Shown here: positions 54,067-63,289 of the stretch, in pieces | How the letters are laid out: the number at the start of each line of letters is the position of its first letter | Numbering within the stretch: the stretch's first letter is position 1 | Assembly (NCBI RefSeq): GCF_002777745.1 | Contig: NZ_MEIO01000028.1 | Coordinates: 32,512 to 96,511, forward strand | Source of the DNA: Snodgrassella alvi | Lineage (GTDB): Bacteria; Pseudomonadota; Gammaproteobacteria; Burkholderiales; Neisseriaceae | DNA length: 64,000 nucleotides | Direction of reading: 5' to 3' | Program-made: the position numbers and the translations under genes | The notes under the pieces: generated by a model | The model's input: only the letters and a program-made list of their open reading frames with translations | Told to the model about the DNA's origin: nothing | Database searches by the model: none

Positions 54067-54092
54067 AAAAAAACTGGTTAAAAACCAGTTTT
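54067..54092 (-). terminator. Intrinsic terminator upstream of the lysis genes
   Basis: AAAACTGGTT and AACCAGTTTT pair around AAA with seven T residues following on the minus strand. It lies 27 bases before the 54040 start codon, between the antirepressor-type gene and the lysis genes. Confidence 0.8.
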
Positions 54093-54338
54093 AATACCCA
54101 TTAATATTAGAATATGCATTTCTTATTCATCATTTTTAAATTTATTTCAAACTTTCTTTTATTCCTTACTCTGATACAAAAAAATCATTTTTCAAAATAT
54201 AACCATTATGCATTTATATAAATAAATTTATATTGAATAGATATTTGTATATAGCCATACCTTGAACAGACTGATTTTCAGAAGCTTTCAAGGTATGACT
54301 AAAGCTTAGAGCAATTTTTATACAAGTCAATCCGATCC

Positions 54339-55241
54339 TTACATCAGTTTGGCCAGATGATTGCGTGCCGATTCTTTAGCTTCAGATTCTGGCATTTTTT
54401 CAAACAACGGTAAAAAAGCCTTATGACACTTATTAAATATCCGATCCATCTCATATGCAAATTCATGAATCTGCGATTCGTATTTACTACCCAGAATACG
54501 TAAAGCCGGAAATAAATGCTCATACATCAGACGCATTTTCTGAGAACAGGCAAATGATTCATATAAACTGGCCAACACTGTAGATGGAACACTAAGTTCG
54601 TCACCACCGTTTTTATTCGACTCCGGACTACTGATACTGGCTTTTTTGACTGCAACGCGGCTTAACAGGCAAATAACATCAACAAATCTTGAGGATGGTA
54701 CCTTATCATAACTTACACCATAACGGGTTTGCACAGCCTGCCATAAGGTGATTGCGAGCTCAGCCTGTTGTTCTTTAGCCACGGATAATACAAGCTGCCT
54801 ATGTAAAGCCTTGATAATAGAAATCTGATTAGGCAACAAACCTGAACAGTCATTATTATCAGCTGTTTCTGGAAAACGTGGCTTTTTCGCAGCGCGTGGC
54901 TTGCGCCAGTGAGTATTAATGGCCTCAGTGCATTCTCGCTGATAAGTCAGCACCAGCTCTTTCAGATTATCTTTAACCTTTTTCGGATTGATACTCTGTA
55001 GCCAGTTAGGCAATTTTTTAAGTGGAATCGCCAGAATTTTCTTGGTGCCGTTTTTAACCGGGATAGATAAAAATCCGCATCCGTATTTTTGATAGCACCC
55101 CTTTAATTTACGGTGTTGAGTTGACCAATCCAGACCAATACCGTTAACAACCGATTTCATACATACGTAAATAGTATTTTTAACTTTAACTGTAGCAAGG
55201 CTACTCCCTAAAAAAGAAACAAATGTGATACTATTATTCAT
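54339..55241 (-). CDS. Phage antirepressor N-terminal domain protein
   Basis: A 300-residue protein. Residues 1-~115 match the P22 antirepressor N-terminal domain (FLGSSLATVKVKNTIYVCMK, IGLDWSTQHRKLKGCYQKYG, LKKLPNWLQSINPKKVKDN). The rest is helical and unassigned. Phage proteins with this domain often control the switch to lytic gene expression. It is divergent from the S24 repressor, and the shared 365-base region carries several palindromes. It is the natural candidate for inducing the lysis genes downstream. Confidence 0.78.
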   Translation of the reverse strand: MNNSITFVSFLGSSLATVKVKNTIYVCMKSVVNGIGLDWSTQHRKLKGCYQKYGCGFLSIPVKNGTKKILAIPLKKLPNWLQSINPKKVKDNLKELVLTYQRECTEAINTHWRKPRAAKKPRFPETADNNDCSGLLPNQISIIKALHRQLVLSVAKEQQAELAITLWQAVQTRYGVSYDKVPSSRFVDVICLLSRVAVKKASISSPESNKNGGDELSVPSTVLASLYESFACSQKMRLMYEHLFPALRILGSKYESQIHEFAYEMDRIFNKCHKAFLPLFEKMPESEAKESARNHLAKLM

Positions 55242-55605
55242 TCAAAACTCCTAATTTTAACCTTGGGATTTTTGTTTACCTAATACCTCAAAGGTGGCAG
55301 CCTTTGAGGTATTACCATTTCAGATACTAAAATTGTTAAATATATTTACAATTTTTATTTTTACCTTATATCAATTAATCGTTAATTTAAGTTGAGTTTA
55401 TTTACAAATACTTTCAGTTAAATAAGTGATAGTTTTGATCCTATATCATTTCAGGTAATATACTCCTAAGTGGTTATCCACTATAGCCATATCTGGCTAT
55501 ATTAAAATTTATAAAAGATAATTACAAGTATTTTATGGCCATTTATGACCAATTTTTTATCATTTATGGATTAAATTTTATTTTTTAACATCTTATTTTT
55601 CTATC
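55242..55605. promoter_or_regulatory. Divergent control region of repressor and antirepressor
   Basis: Holds three near-perfect palindromes close to the repressor: AGTGG-TTAT-CCACT (55469-55482), TATAGCCATATCTGGCTATA (55482-55501) and TGGCCATTTATGACCA (55536-55551). It also has a perfect 14-bp inverted repeat TAATACCTCAAAGG/CCTTTGAGGTATTA (55281-55314) about 40 bases before the antirepressor start. The palindromes are candidate operators; which protein binds is unproven. Confidence 0.6.
55281..55314. repeat. Perfect 14-bp inverted repeat in antirepressor leader
   Basis: TAATACCTCAAAGG and CCTTTGAGGTATTA flank TGGCAG. As RNA it would form a stable hairpin in the 5' leader of the antirepressor gene; no T-run follows directly, so it is not a standard terminator. 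Confidence 0.7.
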
Positions 55606-56196
55606 ATGAAATTTGCTAATCAACTTAAAACAGCCAGACTGGAAGCCGGACTTTCCCAGAAAGAACTAGCCCAAAAAACTAGCATCACCCCATCTCTGAT
55701 ATCCAGATATGAGTTGGGTAAAGTTATCCCCAGATTAGAAACAGTTAATAAAATTATGAAAATACTGAATTTTAAACAAACTGAAATCATATCTCACATC
55801 AATAGTAACAATATTGCGTTCATAAATATCCCACCTTTGTCTATCGAAAAAAACATTTCTGATGCAACTCAATTATGCATATTAAAAACTGATTTAAAAG
55901 TAAATAATTTGCAAGTTGATAATTTAGTCTGTACCACCATGAATGGAAATTCCATGCAGAATCTATTAAATGATGGAGATAAACTTATCATTGATATTTC
56001 TCAAAAAAAACCTATAGATGGCAAAATTTACGCCTTCAATCAAGGAAAACTGTTAAGAATTAAAATTCTGCAAAATCTACCTAACCATCGGGTACGTATG
56101 AAAAGTTATAATAGCTATGAATATCCAGATGAAATTGCCTCTTTAAATGATATAGAACTTATAGGACAAATAGTTTATCGCTGCGGATGTTTGTAA
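55606..56196 (+). CDS. XRE-S24 (C1/LexA-type) repressor
   Basis: A 196-residue repressor. Residues ~4-60 are an HTH of the XRE class (QLKTARLEAGLSQKELAQKT, SRYELGKVIPRLETV). Residues ~100-190 are an S24 peptidase-like domain with the serine in MNGNSMQNLLNDGDKL and the lysine in LLRIKIL. The Ala-Gly or Cys-Gly bond usually cut during SOS self-cleavage is not apparent in the linker. It probably holds the divergent antirepressor and lysis genes silent. Confidence 0.85.
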   Translation: MKFANQLKTARLEAGLSQKELAQKTSITPSLISRYELGKVIPRLETVNKIMKILNFKQTEIISHINSNNIAFINIPPLSIEKNISDATQLCILKTDLKVNNLQVDNLVCTTMNGNSMQNLLNDGDKLIIDISQKKPIDGKIYAFNQGKLLRIKILQNLPNHRVRMKSYNSYEYPDEIASLNDIELIGQIVYRCGCL

Positions 56197-56298
56197 ACGT
56201 ATTATAAAATATTTATTAACCAATTTTAATACTCCAATAAATAAATTTGATAATTAACTTAATTTAAATACATCTTAATAATTTTAATATAAAAAGTT

Positions 56299-56328
56299 CA
56301 AAGCCGAATATAAATATATTCGGCTTTA
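56299..56328. terminator. Bidirectional terminator
   Basis: AAAGCCGAATAT and ATATTCGGCTTT pair around a two- to four-base loop, with A and T runs. It separates the repressor gene (+) from the large gene ending at 56392 (-). Confidence 0.8.
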
Positions 56329-56391
56329 ATAATAAAAGTTATTTATATTATTACTAGATTTATTTTGGTTAACTATAACCTATATTTGATT

Positions 56392-59241
56392 TTAGCTCAT
56401 GGAATGAGCTGGAAATGGGTTAGTTTTTATAATATTGCAATATTTATTAGTAGCACTAGTTGGAGCTGATCCATAAATTAAACCTAATATAAGCATAATT
56501 ATATTCGCTCCTACCTCTACAATTAAACCTACCGCACCTGCTATAACAGTAACAAATAAAACCATGAAAAAAACTTTAAAATCAGTTTCAGGTGTACATG
56601 GCTCATAATTAGTCAACAAATCTATTACTAACAAATACGTTTGCAGCAAAAAAATAATAACAAGTGTAAGAGGAGCCCATCCAGCAAAAAAACCCATAAT
56701 AGCAATGGCACCCAGTATTACACCAATCAAATTAGCATTTTCTGTAAAAGATTTTATAGCAGGATCTAAAAAACCACCATTTTTTCCTCCACTAATTTTG
56801 TAAGCACCATCACCTATTATTGGATCCAAAATGATGTAACCACTTCCTGAATATTTATTAATAGTTAAAGGTTCTGCATGGACCCGCACTTCTTTTCCTG
56901 CATACACAGCAGCACGGATTTCTTCTCGCCCAAGTTTATTAATCTTAATATTTGCTAAAGTTTGTTCAATATTATTTTTTGTAATAGTATAAATTTTTTG
57001 ACCTTGGGCAAGGGCCATTGTTATAGCTTTTGAAGCAGAAAATCCCTCATTTACAATTTGATTTTTTTTTCCATTAAACAAACTTTCTGGAACAGTGTGT
57101 TCCAGTGTAGAGCTTAGCATTCCAATCTGCATCATAAATTCTTTAGCTTTATCTTTTTTTCCAGACGGATCTTTTACAGACTGAGCTACATGTACATTCA
57201 TATATAAACCTCCTGTTTCAATCCCCAAATTAACACCAAATAACATTTTTTGACGTGGTTCGTATCCAAATGTTCCCCCCATTGGTTGAGGCATATATCT
57301 AATATTTTGTCCTATGCTAAGTAATTCACTTTGAGAGATATATTCACAATAATAATTCTGTATACCAGTATAATAAATACCTTTAATTAATTCATCACCA
57401 GTTAACTTATTATCTTTATTATTTTCGATAATAGCCTTAATTTTATTTAATTCATTTTTATTATCAAAAATGGTTTTATTAGAGAAATTACTGCCTACTA
57501 TTCCTAAAGCTAGATAACTTCCTACAATAATTTTATTTCTTACGTTTAAATAGGTCTTAGTTGGTGTTTTGAATTGATACTCAAGTTTAATTTCTTCTCC
57601 TATACTTCTTTGTGAACCTTTAAGTATAACTCTTTTATTTAATTTAATTATAGGAATCATTTGTATATACGAAGAATAAAAATTAGGGAGCTGATTTAAA
57701 TCAGTTAAGTTTTTGGGTATTTGTTCTTTTAAAGCCATTTCATCAGATTCTCTTGCTGGAACAAAACTAATAATTATTTCTTTCTGATTAAGCTTATATA
57801 AAGGCATTGTAATATTATTATCATACTCAGATAATACAGACTCATCGTTTAAAGATAAATTTATTTTTGTTTGTAATTCTGCTTTCAAAAAAGATGAACC
57901 TATACCCCTAGAAATAGACATATAAGGTAAACTTCCTGGTAGAAAATTAAAATTTAATGGAATAATATTACGTTTTCCAATCAAATCAGGTATTTTTGGT
58001 TCTTTAATATTTTCAAATAAATGTTCATATAAATCATATCCATGTTTTTCCTGAGCTTTTTTTAAGATACTAGAATCAAACCCACTTATAAAATTTTTAT
58101 CATTATTTACGACTCCACTATTCTTAAATTTTTCTAAAACATCATCAAAATTTAGACTGGTTTTAAAAACATCTATTCCCTGACAAAACTCATACTCTTT
58201 TGCACTGCCATCTAATGGTACCCATTTATCGATAGGATTACGTTTAGAAACTGGTTTCGATCCACGTGATGGATAAAATGGTACAGCCGCTTCTACCCAA
58301 ACATGCTCCATCCTAACTTTAGAAATTTTACCTCCTGAAATGATACCTGTTACAGGTACTCCACCTGCAGAAACAAATTCTATAGCAGCATTTAATGAGT
58401 CAAAATTTCCGGCCATATTCATAAATGTATTTATTTCAATATCTACAGTACCATGTACATATCGTGCCGGAATTTTAGCTGCGCGCAATAAAGCAATCAG
58501 CAGTGTAGATATATCCATGGCATTACCGCGAAGCACACCCAGCGTCATGCCTGCAGTTTGCTGTCCGCCCCAAGTAGGTTGCCATTCAATATTATTGCGA
58601 ACCCATTCATAGATTTTAACTGGACTATTTTTTAATTCATTGGCTTTAGCTAATATATCTTCAGTAATTTCGGCTTCATTTTTAGATTCAATATATTCAG
58701 GCAAGAAAAAATTATCAATATTTGCTGCACTATGTGTATGAGCTGAATATTCTTCTTCAACAGAAAAATCACGTGGTACATTATTTGGATCTGCTTTCAA
58801 TGACTGAAAAGGCATCTGGTTAAAATCCTCTACTTGAGGTAAGGGATCAATTTCATCAAGCCAGTCAGATAAAGCATTACTATGCTCACATTCATCACTT
58901 CTTAGTAGTCGAGAACCAGAAGCTAACAGCTCAAGATAATTTTGGAATACTGAGCTTCTTTCTGTAATTGTTGCCAATTGTAGGTCTAGCTGATCTACAA
59001 TATTTTGTGATGCCTGCTCTAATATTGCTTGCTGACGTTCAATTTTAATATTATTAATTACTTTTTCAATTAATATTTTGAATTTATTTAACATTTTTCT
59101 AGGATTAAAACCGACTTTAGCAGCTAAAGTTGCATCTGCTCCAACACAAGCCCTAACTTCATCAATCAGTTCTGCCAGTTTGTGCTCATGAGATTGTTTT
59201 AAATGCTTTCTATTGAAATTAGTTATTGATAAATTGTTCAT
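56392..59241 (-). CDS. Transglutaminase-fold protein with membrane-spanning C-terminus
   Basis: A 949-residue protein. The N-terminus is charged and helical without a signal peptide. Residues ~205-350 have a transglutaminase-like core (KIYEWVRNNIEWQP, LRGNAMDISTLLIALLRAAK, IPARYVHGTVDIEIN, MEHVWVEAAVPFYPSRG) with the histidine, but the usual Cys is Ala (GNAMD). A conserved later segment reads SGSGYIILDPIIGDGAYKIS. At least two long hydrophobic stretches follow (residues ~840-935). ATG 59241 is chosen because the longer frame starts inside a hairpin. Function unknown; it may belong to large envelope or polymorphic-toxin-like systems. Confidence 0.6.
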   Translation of the reverse strand: MNNLSITNFNRKHLKQSHEHKLAELIDEVRACVGADATLAAKVGFNPRKMLNKFKILIEKVINNIKIERQQAILEQASQNIVDQLDLQLATITERSSVFQNYLELLASGSRLLRSDECEHSNALSDWLDEIDPLPQVEDFNQMPFQSLKADPNNVPRDFSVEEEYSAHTHSAANIDNFFLPEYIESKNEAEITEDILAKANELKNSPVKIYEWVRNNIEWQPTWGGQQTAGMTLGVLRGNAMDISTLLIALLRAAKIPARYVHGTVDIEINTFMNMAGNFDSLNAAIEFVSAGGVPVTGIISGGKISKVRMEHVWVEAAVPFYPSRGSKPVSKRNPIDKWVPLDGSAKEYEFCQGIDVFKTSLNFDDVLEKFKNSGVVNNDKNFISGFDSSILKKAQEKHGYDLYEHLFENIKEPKIPDLIGKRNIIPLNFNFLPGSLPYMSISRGIGSSFLKAELQTKINLSLNDESVLSEYDNNITMPLYKLNQKEIIISFVPARESDEMALKEQIPKNLTDLNQLPNFYSSYIQMIPIIKLNKRVILKGSQRSIGEEIKLEYQFKTPTKTYLNVRNKIIVGSYLALGIVGSNFSNKTIFDNKNELNKIKAIIENNKDNKLTGDELIKGIYYTGIQNYYCEYISQSELLSIGQNIRYMPQPMGGTFGYEPRQKMLFGVNLGIETGGLYMNVHVAQSVKDPSGKKDKAKEFMMQIGMLSSTLEHTVPESLFNGKKNQIVNEGFSASKAITMALAQGQKIYTITKNNIEQTLANIKINKLGREEIRAAVYAGKEVRVHAEPLTINKYSGSGYIILDPIIGDGAYKISGGKNGGFLDPAIKSFTENANLIGVILGAIAIMGFFAGWAPLTLVIIFLLQTYLLVIDLLTNYEPCTPETDFKVFFMVLFVTVIAGAVGLIVEVGANIIMLILGLIYGSAPTSATNKYCNIIKTNPFPAHSMS

Positions 59242-59282
59242 ATATTTCTTCTTTATGTAATTTGTATAAAATAATTTATATA

Positions 59283-59317
59283 AAAACTGTGTCAATCTGA
59301 TTTAACAGATTGACACA
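59283..59317 (-). terminator. Terminator of the beta-propeller gene
   Basis: TGTGTCAATCTG and CAGATTGACACA pair perfectly around ATTTAA, and the minus strand continues GTTTTTATA. It lies between the two large genes. Confidence 0.8.
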
Positions 59318-59326
59318 ATACAGTTG

Positions 59327-62300
59327 TTATGGATTTAAGATTATTTGCTTTCCTGGCCAATCAATAGCTGAACCAGTTGATTTACTTTGATCTAGCTTAT
59401 AAATATCATTGTAACCAACACCATACAAATTCCCATCTTCAGTCCTATAAAAAATATGCTCTTTACCTCCACCTATACTTATAATGGAACCATTAGTGTT
59501 ATTGCGTAAAGTCACATCTGCGCCATAGATCATTGGAAAAGCAGAACCACTTGTCTGTCCCCAAGTATAGATTTCACCATCATTAGTCAATGCAATTGAA
59601 CCAACATACCTAGCAAAAAGCTGCTTGACATTACTTATAATATGAACTGGTTCTGGGCTGGAAACTTTGGTTTTTGTAACTCCCAGCCCCAGAGCTGCAT
59701 GAAGCCCCCAACCAATTACATCGCCATTATCCAGTAAGGCTTCACCCCAGCCATTGCCACCACCTATATAAATAATATGAGCTGCATATATATCAAGATT
59801 CGGCACCTGAGTAGGTATCTTAATAATGGATTGTTTTCCATAATTTGAACCTTGAATACCTAATCCATTAGCTTCATTATCACCCCATGCCCAAACATGT
59901 CCCTCTTCAGTAACAGCAAACCCTCCTTCATAAGTAGCTCCAATTAGCCTAACTTTCTCACCATTGAGATCTACCGCTATTGGAGTTTGACTATGATGTT
60001 TTATATCAGGATTTCCTAATTGTCCATGAATATTTTGTCCCCATGTCCACACTAACCCATTAGTATCTAATGCCATAGAAGAATATTCTCCAGCAGCAAT
60101 TTGAATAATATTACTCAATACTAGTGCCGGCGTAGCTACACACTTCTTATGTGTTGGTTCACATCCTGTTTCACCGTTGTTACTTTTACCCCATCCATAA
60201 ACATTTCCCTGATCATCCAATGCAAGTAGGTGATAAGCCCCCCCAGTTAATGAAATAATATTCTTCAATGTTTCTACCTTGGCCGGTGGACTTTCACTTT
60301 CAACACTCACAGTGCCATTCCCTTGCTGTGCTGAGCCTCTGAACCCCCAGATATAAACAAGACCTTCATGCAGTGCAGCACCAGTAGTAATTAAAGTAGT
60401 TTCAGATATTCCTAACCCAACTGAATTCTCATTTACCTCAAAATTCTCACTATCCAATAATTTTGATTCACCATTGAATGCTGCAATTAATAGTGCTGTG
60501 TAATTACCTGCAGCTAAAATTTTTGTATTTACAGGGATATTCAGCCATTCCTGTTTTTGATCAACTTTTAAATCCAGATTGACTTCTAACAAATTAGTTT
60601 CACCCTGTCCTACTTCATTGACTATTACACGAATGATTTTTAGATTTTCTACATTTACTTCTCCATTATTACTTACTGAATCAGTTCTGCTTAAAGTCTG
60701 CCATTTACTTAATTTCCTTTTATTCAAAGTGAGTGAACCTCGTATACCATCTAAAACACACTTAGGATCCTGAGTGACCAAATAAGACGTGGTTGCATTT
60801 GCAAGCTTCTTATCTTCACTATTAAACAGTGTCACAACTACAGTATATTCACCCAGCTGAGCTTCATGTAAAAACTGACTAATATTAAAATGGTTAAAGC
60901 TCCCATTTGCTGGGATATCACCAATAGCTTCTTTATGAGAAAACACGTCGATTAAATCGGGTGATTTAACATTAATCTCTAGATAAGCTCCGAAGATTGG
61001 CGTATTAATAGATAAATTTCGGTATATTGTTGTTAACTCAACTACATCATTAGAAATATATTCTGGCTTATCAGTATTAATTGATATAGATGCTAAAGAA
61101 TTCTCATCTGTATTTGCTAAAATAGCAAAAATACAGCTATCTTCGGCTACTATGTTGCTATGGATATCTAACAATTTACCACAAACTTTATACTCTCCAG
61201 CAATATATAAATCAGTATTCCATATATTCTCATGAATAATTGTAGTACTGGTAGAAATCTCTCCCAGACTAACTATCGGTAATTCAGCTACGAGTTTTCC
61301 ATTAAAATCCAATATCGATAATTGCAATTTGAAGATACTATTGTAATATCCAATATTACTAACCATAGATTGAAAAACAACATCGGTTTGTGGAGTATAA
61401 CTATTTTTTTCTGTTGATATTTTCAGCACACCATAACTTAAGTTCGCAAGCTCTAATGTTGCTACATTATTATTACGATTAGCCTCCTCAACTGTATACT
61501 CACCTTTACCATTATCATCAGCAACAATATACAAAATGTTAATATCCTTTAAACAAGGTAACTGAAGGGTCACATCTTCATAATCATTACTATTAAGTAT
61601 TCGAGTTGTTTTCTGCACACCTAATAAAATGCCATTGTCTTTAGGATTTCCGTTATAAAACGCAACAAATACTCCAGCGGGAGCAGGATATCCGCCTCCA
61701 TTACCAATCCGAACAGTGATTGTTGAATCAGAGCCTTCAAATTTGTTATCAATACGAATATAAGAAGCTGTTAAATCTGCTACTACTGTTGGGTCAAGAT
61801 CCAGGGGTCTGTTAAGTCTGAAAGTATTATGTAAATCCCAGCTATTCCCCTGATGAGCTGGTATTGTAAGGTCATCGTTAATATTATTTATATAGTAATC
61901 GTATTGGTTCCAGATATTTCTGGTTCTTACCCAACTATTATTTTTACCTTTATAAATTTGTAAACCAGTATTTTTACTATTTCCATCTCCGACCACAATC
62001 AGTTCTGCATGACCATCATTATCTACATCGGCAATAACAGGATATTCACCACCGGTGTCACTACCGTGTGGTAATTTGTAAAGCTGTTGTCCAGTTTCAC
62101 CATCAAAAATAAATAAATTCTGTTCATCAGCATAAAGCACCTCCGCTCTACCATCACCATCAAAATCAAATACACTGGATCCTGTTTCAGCACTGGAACT
62201 ATCCTGATTAGGTCGGCTCCACAAGATACTTCCATCAGCCTTGAATACTGTATAAAAATAAGCACCAGCAACACCAATTTCGGGTATTCCGTCGCCATCT

Positions 62301-63202
62301 ACATCAGCGATAACAGGTGAACCACCATTACCACCTCCAGGCAATCGCACAGGTCCCCAAATAATTTTCCCTTCATGATCCAGCATAAAAAGACGACCTA
62401 CAGCACTAACAACAATTTGCGGATAATCATCTTTTTTAAATTGTCCTACTGCAGTAAAGCCATCACCAACTGCATTGTTTTGCCATAACAAATTTCCCTG
62501 ATAATCATAAGCAGATGCACCAACTATCAATTCCAGATAGCCATCAAGATTAATATCCGCAGCAAAAGATTGCAATCCAGTTTTTCCACCATGAAAACTT
62601 CCCCTGCCAGACCATAACACGGAACCATCATCTGCATTTAAAACGTGTCGCCCAAACAAAATTTCAACTTTGCCGTCACCATTCAAGTCTGCTATAGATG
62701 GTCCGCCACCCCATATACGTCCGTAGTAAGGTGAATTAGGTATGCGGCTCGTCCATTTCACCTCTCCGTTAAGAGTATTAATGGCCATCAACTGACCATT
62801 TGTCGTTGGGATCAATACTTCAACTTGTCCGTCGTTATCAATATCTGCTGCTGCAATACCACCTCTTCCGGCTATGATTTGATTATTAGGACGATATAGT
62901 TTTAATAATTCACTTTTATCGCGGCCATCTATAATATGTAGAGTTCCATCATAATTATATGCTGCACCTTTATGGCTCAGAAAAATAATGCTTGGTGTAT
63001 CTGTATTATCAATCACCCCATCATCATTAGTGTCTCTGGTTGGTATTACCAACACACCAGAAGCAACATTTAATTCACCGGTAGTCCATTCCAAAACTGG
63101 TTCTAGTTGCCCAATTTCAGGTTTTAGTTTGGCAGCAAGCGCTGTAGAACTAATATTATTTTGCTTATTAATCTCTTCAATTCTATTCTCACTATCAACC
63201 AA
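59327..63202 (-). CDS. Beta-propeller/CARDB/RCC1 protein, 5' end truncated by IS
   Basis: A 1291-residue frame, probably a surface protein lacking its N-terminus. Residues ~30-470 are FG-GAP/VCBS-type blades (AAADIDNDGQVEVLIPT, IADLNGDGKVEILFG, IADVDGDGIPEIGVAG, IADVDNDGHAELIVVG) with calcium-loop aspartates. Residues ~475-590 are CARDB-like (FEGSDSTITVRIGNGGG). Ig-like segments follow. Residues ~960-1285 are RCC1 repeats (VYGWGKSNNGETG, VWTWGQNIHGQLGN, VWAWGDNEANGLG). The start is only TTG, the first ATG is at residue 139, and the frame stays open to the IS end, so it is a 5' truncation. Confidence 0.75.
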   Translation of the reverse strand: MVDSENRIEEINKQNNISSTALAAKLKPEIGQLEPVLEWTTGELNVASGVLVIPTRDTNDDGVIDNTDTPSIIFLSHKGAAYNYDGTLHIIDGRDKSELLKLYRPNNQIIAGRGGIAAADIDNDGQVEVLIPTTNGQLMAINTLNGEVKWTSRIPNSPYYGRIWGGGPSIADLNGDGKVEILFGRHVLNADDGSVLWSGRGSFHGGKTGLQSFAADINLDGYLELIVGASAYDYQGNLLWQNNAVGDGFTAVGQFKKDDYPQIVVSAVGRLFMLDHEGKIIWGPVRLPGGGNGGSPVIADVDGDGIPEIGVAGAYFYTVFKADGSILWSRPNQDSSSAETGSSVFDFDGDGRAEVLYADEQNLFIFDGETGQQLYKLPHGSDTGGEYPVIADVDNDGHAELIVVGDGNSKNTGLQIYKGKNNSWVRTRNIWNQYDYYINNINDDLTIPAHQGNSWDLHNTFRLNRPLDLDPTVVADLTASYIRIDNKFEGSDSTITVRIGNGGGYPAPAGVFVAFYNGNPKDNGILLGVQKTTRILNSNDYEDVTLQLPCLKDINILYIVADDNGKGEYTVEEANRNNNVATLELANLSYGVLKISTEKNSYTPQTDVVFQSMVSNIGYYNSIFKLQLSILDFNGKLVAELPIVSLGEISTSTTIIHENIWNTDLYIAGEYKVCGKLLDIHSNIVAEDSCIFAILANTDENSLASISINTDKPEYISNDVVELTTIYRNLSINTPIFGAYLEINVKSPDLIDVFSHKEAIGDIPANGSFNHFNISQFLHEAQLGEYTVVVTLFNSEDKKLANATTSYLVTQDPKCVLDGIRGSLTLNKRKLSKWQTLSRTDSVSNNGEVNVENLKIIRVIVNEVGQGETNLLEVNLDLKVDQKQEWLNIPVNTKILAAGNYTALLIAAFNGESKLLDSENFEVNENSVGLGISETTLITTGAALHEGLVYIWGFRGSAQQGNGTVSVESESPPAKVETLKNIISLTGGAYHLLALDDQGNVYGWGKSNNGETGCEPTHKKCVATPALVLSNIIQIAAGEYSSMALDTNGLVWTWGQNIHGQLGNPDIKHHSQTPIAVDLNGEKVRLIGATYEGGFAVTEEGHVWAWGDNEANGLGIQGSNYGKQSIIKIPTQVPNLDIYAAHIIYIGGGNGWGEALLDNGDVIGWGLHAALGLGVTKTKVSSPEPVHIISNVKQLFARYVGSIALTNDGEIYTWGQTSGSAFPMIYGADVTLRNNTNGSIISIGGGKEHIFYRTEDGNLYGVGYNDIYKLDQSKSTGSAIDWPGKQIILNP

Positions 63203-63289
63203 TACATAAATAGGAGCTGTAACTATCCCCTAGAATAGTACAGCATAAAAGTAGAAAATTCTCTTTATTAATCCATTGAGGATTTAAGC

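Noticed and set aside
22894..56196. A single intact prophage
   Set aside because: No integrase, transposase, replication, terminase, portal or capsid genes were found, two unrelated tail lineages are present, and tRNA-Ser, DUF441, DUF1841 and ssrA lie between the tail and lysis genes.
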